Shown here piece after piece: positions 63,501 through 64,000 of a stretch of 64,000 nt of DNA. The stretch covers positions 4,216,001 through 4,280,000 of the forward strand of contig NZ_CP022743.1 in the NCBI RefSeq assembly GCF_002257585.1. Direction: 5' to 3'. The notes under the pieces were generated by a model. That model was given only the letters and a program-made list of their open reading frames with translations. It did no database searches and was not told the DNA's origin. This stretch comes from Mucilaginibacter xinganensis (GTDB lineage Bacteria > Bacteroidota > Bacteroidia > Sphingobacteriales > Sphingobacteriaceae). Each line of letters starts with the position of its first letter. The first letter of the stretch is position 1. Position numbers and translations under genes: made by a program.

Positions 63501-64000
63501 TATTTTTTCCAGTTGGGTGGCTGCCCCAAACTCAGGGGTCATTACATACAGTGACAAGTCACAATAATCCGTGATCATCGTATCCGATTGCCCGATCCCT
63601 GATGTTTCAACGATGATCAAATCGTAACCCGCAGCTTTGCAAATGTCAATGCTTTCCTGCGCGTGTTTGGAGAGGGCCAGGTTGGCCTGCCGGGTAGCCA
63701 GCGAGCGCATATAGATACGCGGATTGTTAATGGCATTCATCCTGATCCTGTCGCCAAGCAGGGCACCGCCTGTTTTGCGTTTAGACGGATCGACAGAAAT
63801 AATAGCCATGGTTTTATCCGTCTCCATCAAAAACCGGCGCACTATTTCATCAACCAGCGATGATTTACCCGAACCGCCGGTACCTGTAATACCCAAAACT
63901 GGCGTTTTTACGGTGCTGATTATTTTATGAACCTCGCTCAAAAAGGCGTCTGCCTCCTTGGGGTAATTCTCTACTATACTTATCGCGGTAGCAATTGATT
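60525..64000 (-). CDS. icmF: IcmF-type fused acyl-CoA mutase with in-frame DUF559 insert, N-terminus outside window
   Basis: The frame is open across the right edge, so the apparent start at 63941 (a TTG within [10 protein letters not shown]) is not real. Visible parts: a MeaI/G-protein-like chaperone domain with P-loop [12 protein letters not shown] and NKFD; a linker; and the mutase barrel with [36 protein letters not shown] and [16 protein letters not shown]. IcmF rearranges isobutyryl-CoA/butyryl-CoA with adenosylcobalamin; the B12-binding domain should lie just outside. Near 62.34 kb the barrel is interrupted by about 200 codons encoding a DUF559 domain and repeats, before [17 protein letters not shown] resumes. 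Both flanks look intact, so the enzyme may still work. Confidence 0.9.
   Translation of the reverse strand, partial: [1157 protein letters not shown]
61767..61874. repeat. 54-bp in-frame tandem duplication
   Basis: Two copies, 61767-61820 and 61821-61874, each starting GGAGAGGACTTTCCTATCAT; the protein shows [18 protein letters not shown] followed by [18 protein letters not shown], two 18-residue units. The palindrome CTCTCCTTTGGAGAG recurs three times. Being a multiple of three, it keeps the host frame. Confidence 0.9.
61866..61894 (+). repeat. palindromic repeat arm, identical to 30583-30611
   Basis: 29 identical bases, CTCTCCTTTGGAGAG followed by GGCAGGGTGAGGCG. It marks the inner side of the repeat block in the DUF559 insert. 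Confidence 0.9.
61941..62231 (-). other. DUF559 (Vsr-like nuclease) domain inside the mutase
   Basis: About 97 codons: [20 protein letters not shown], then [20 protein letters not shown], then [20 protein letters not shown]. The acidic residues of YIADF and IEVDG and the histidine after GGY fit the PD-(D/E)xK-type catalytic core of DUF559/Vsr-like endonucleases, so the nuclease looks intact. Likely drives spread of the element; not shown. Confidence 0.85.

Noticed and set aside
63660..63685. Another copy of the palindromic repeat (TTTGGAGAGGGCC)
   Set aside because: Only a short match that encodes the conserved ALSKHAQ of the G-protein domain; coincidence of codons.
1..64000. tRNA, rRNA or CRISPR
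   Set aside because: No tRNA-like cloverleaf signature, rRNA segment or regularly spaced repeat array was noticed by eye; a tRNAscan or Infernal run would settle it.

Overview
The window looks like a chromosomal segment of a Bacteroidota member, most probably family Sphingobacteriaceae (Mucilaginibacter/Pedobacter-like). I infer this from the STN-type TonB receptor paired with a DUF4249 lipoprotein, the OMP_b-brl_3 and DUF5686 receptors, the LytTR/LytS pair, the Hc1-like histone, the gene order of the division cluster, FtsZ ending in FLHDNVD, and repeated -7 boxes of the Bacteroidota type TAnnTTTG. No rRNA, tRNA, CRISPR array or intact transposase was seen.

Layout. 1-5.3 kb (minus): the 5' part of a DUF4249 lipoprotein gene, its TonB receptor, and a LytTR regulator/LytS kinase pair. 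5.5-14.9 kb: a membrane-anchored unknown, a lipoprotein, a UbiD-family decarboxylase, a TauE + DUF1634 transporter pair, an outer-membrane beta-barrel receptor, a HipA-like kinase overlapping a DUF3037 gene, and a small Cys-rich membrane protein. 15-23.3 kb: GH89 alpha-N-acetylglucosaminidase, alpha/beta hydrolase, DinB-like protein, DUF885 lipoprotein, a gene-poor stretch with a 33-codon ORF and several hairpins, a DUF6263 protein and a YXWGXW-repeat protein. 23.4-38.7 kb: ligA, a putative Zn-protease, SDR, AraC regulator, hydrolase, methyltransferase, a 740-bp gap with a repeat and a candidate small RNA, a DUF5686 protein, an Ile/Val/Leu-rich leader peptide with an attenuator in front of an orphan IlvN-like gene, chromate transporter, dapA, an Hc1-like histone and a GH125 mannosidase.

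38.9-56.5 kb (minus): an alpha-oxoamine synthase, then the whole division and cell wall (dcw) cluster, read mraZ-rsmH-ftsL-ftsI-murE-mraY-murD-ftsW-murG-murC-ftsQ-ftsA-ftsZ. The first genes overlap by 4-11 bp. Three direct repeats at an exact 10-bp period lie upstream of mraZ and look like the MraZ operator. The ftsA-ftsZ gap holds two hairpins.

56.7-64 kb: a small unknown, a periplasmic thioredoxin-like protein, a gene remnant, a second DUF885 protein, a zeta-toxin-like kinase with a small overlapping partner, and the 3' part of an IcmF-type fused acyl-CoA mutase running off the right edge. This mutase carries the most unusual feature: an in-frame insert of about 600 bp with a DUF559 (Vsr-like) nuclease domain, bounded by inverted palindromic repeats and containing a 54-bp in-frame tandem repeat. 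One 29-bp arm of the repeat occurs identically in the 30.6-kb gap. I interpret it as a mobile element that spreads as an in-frame protein insert. The second notable system is the ilv-type attenuator at 33.7-33.9 kb.
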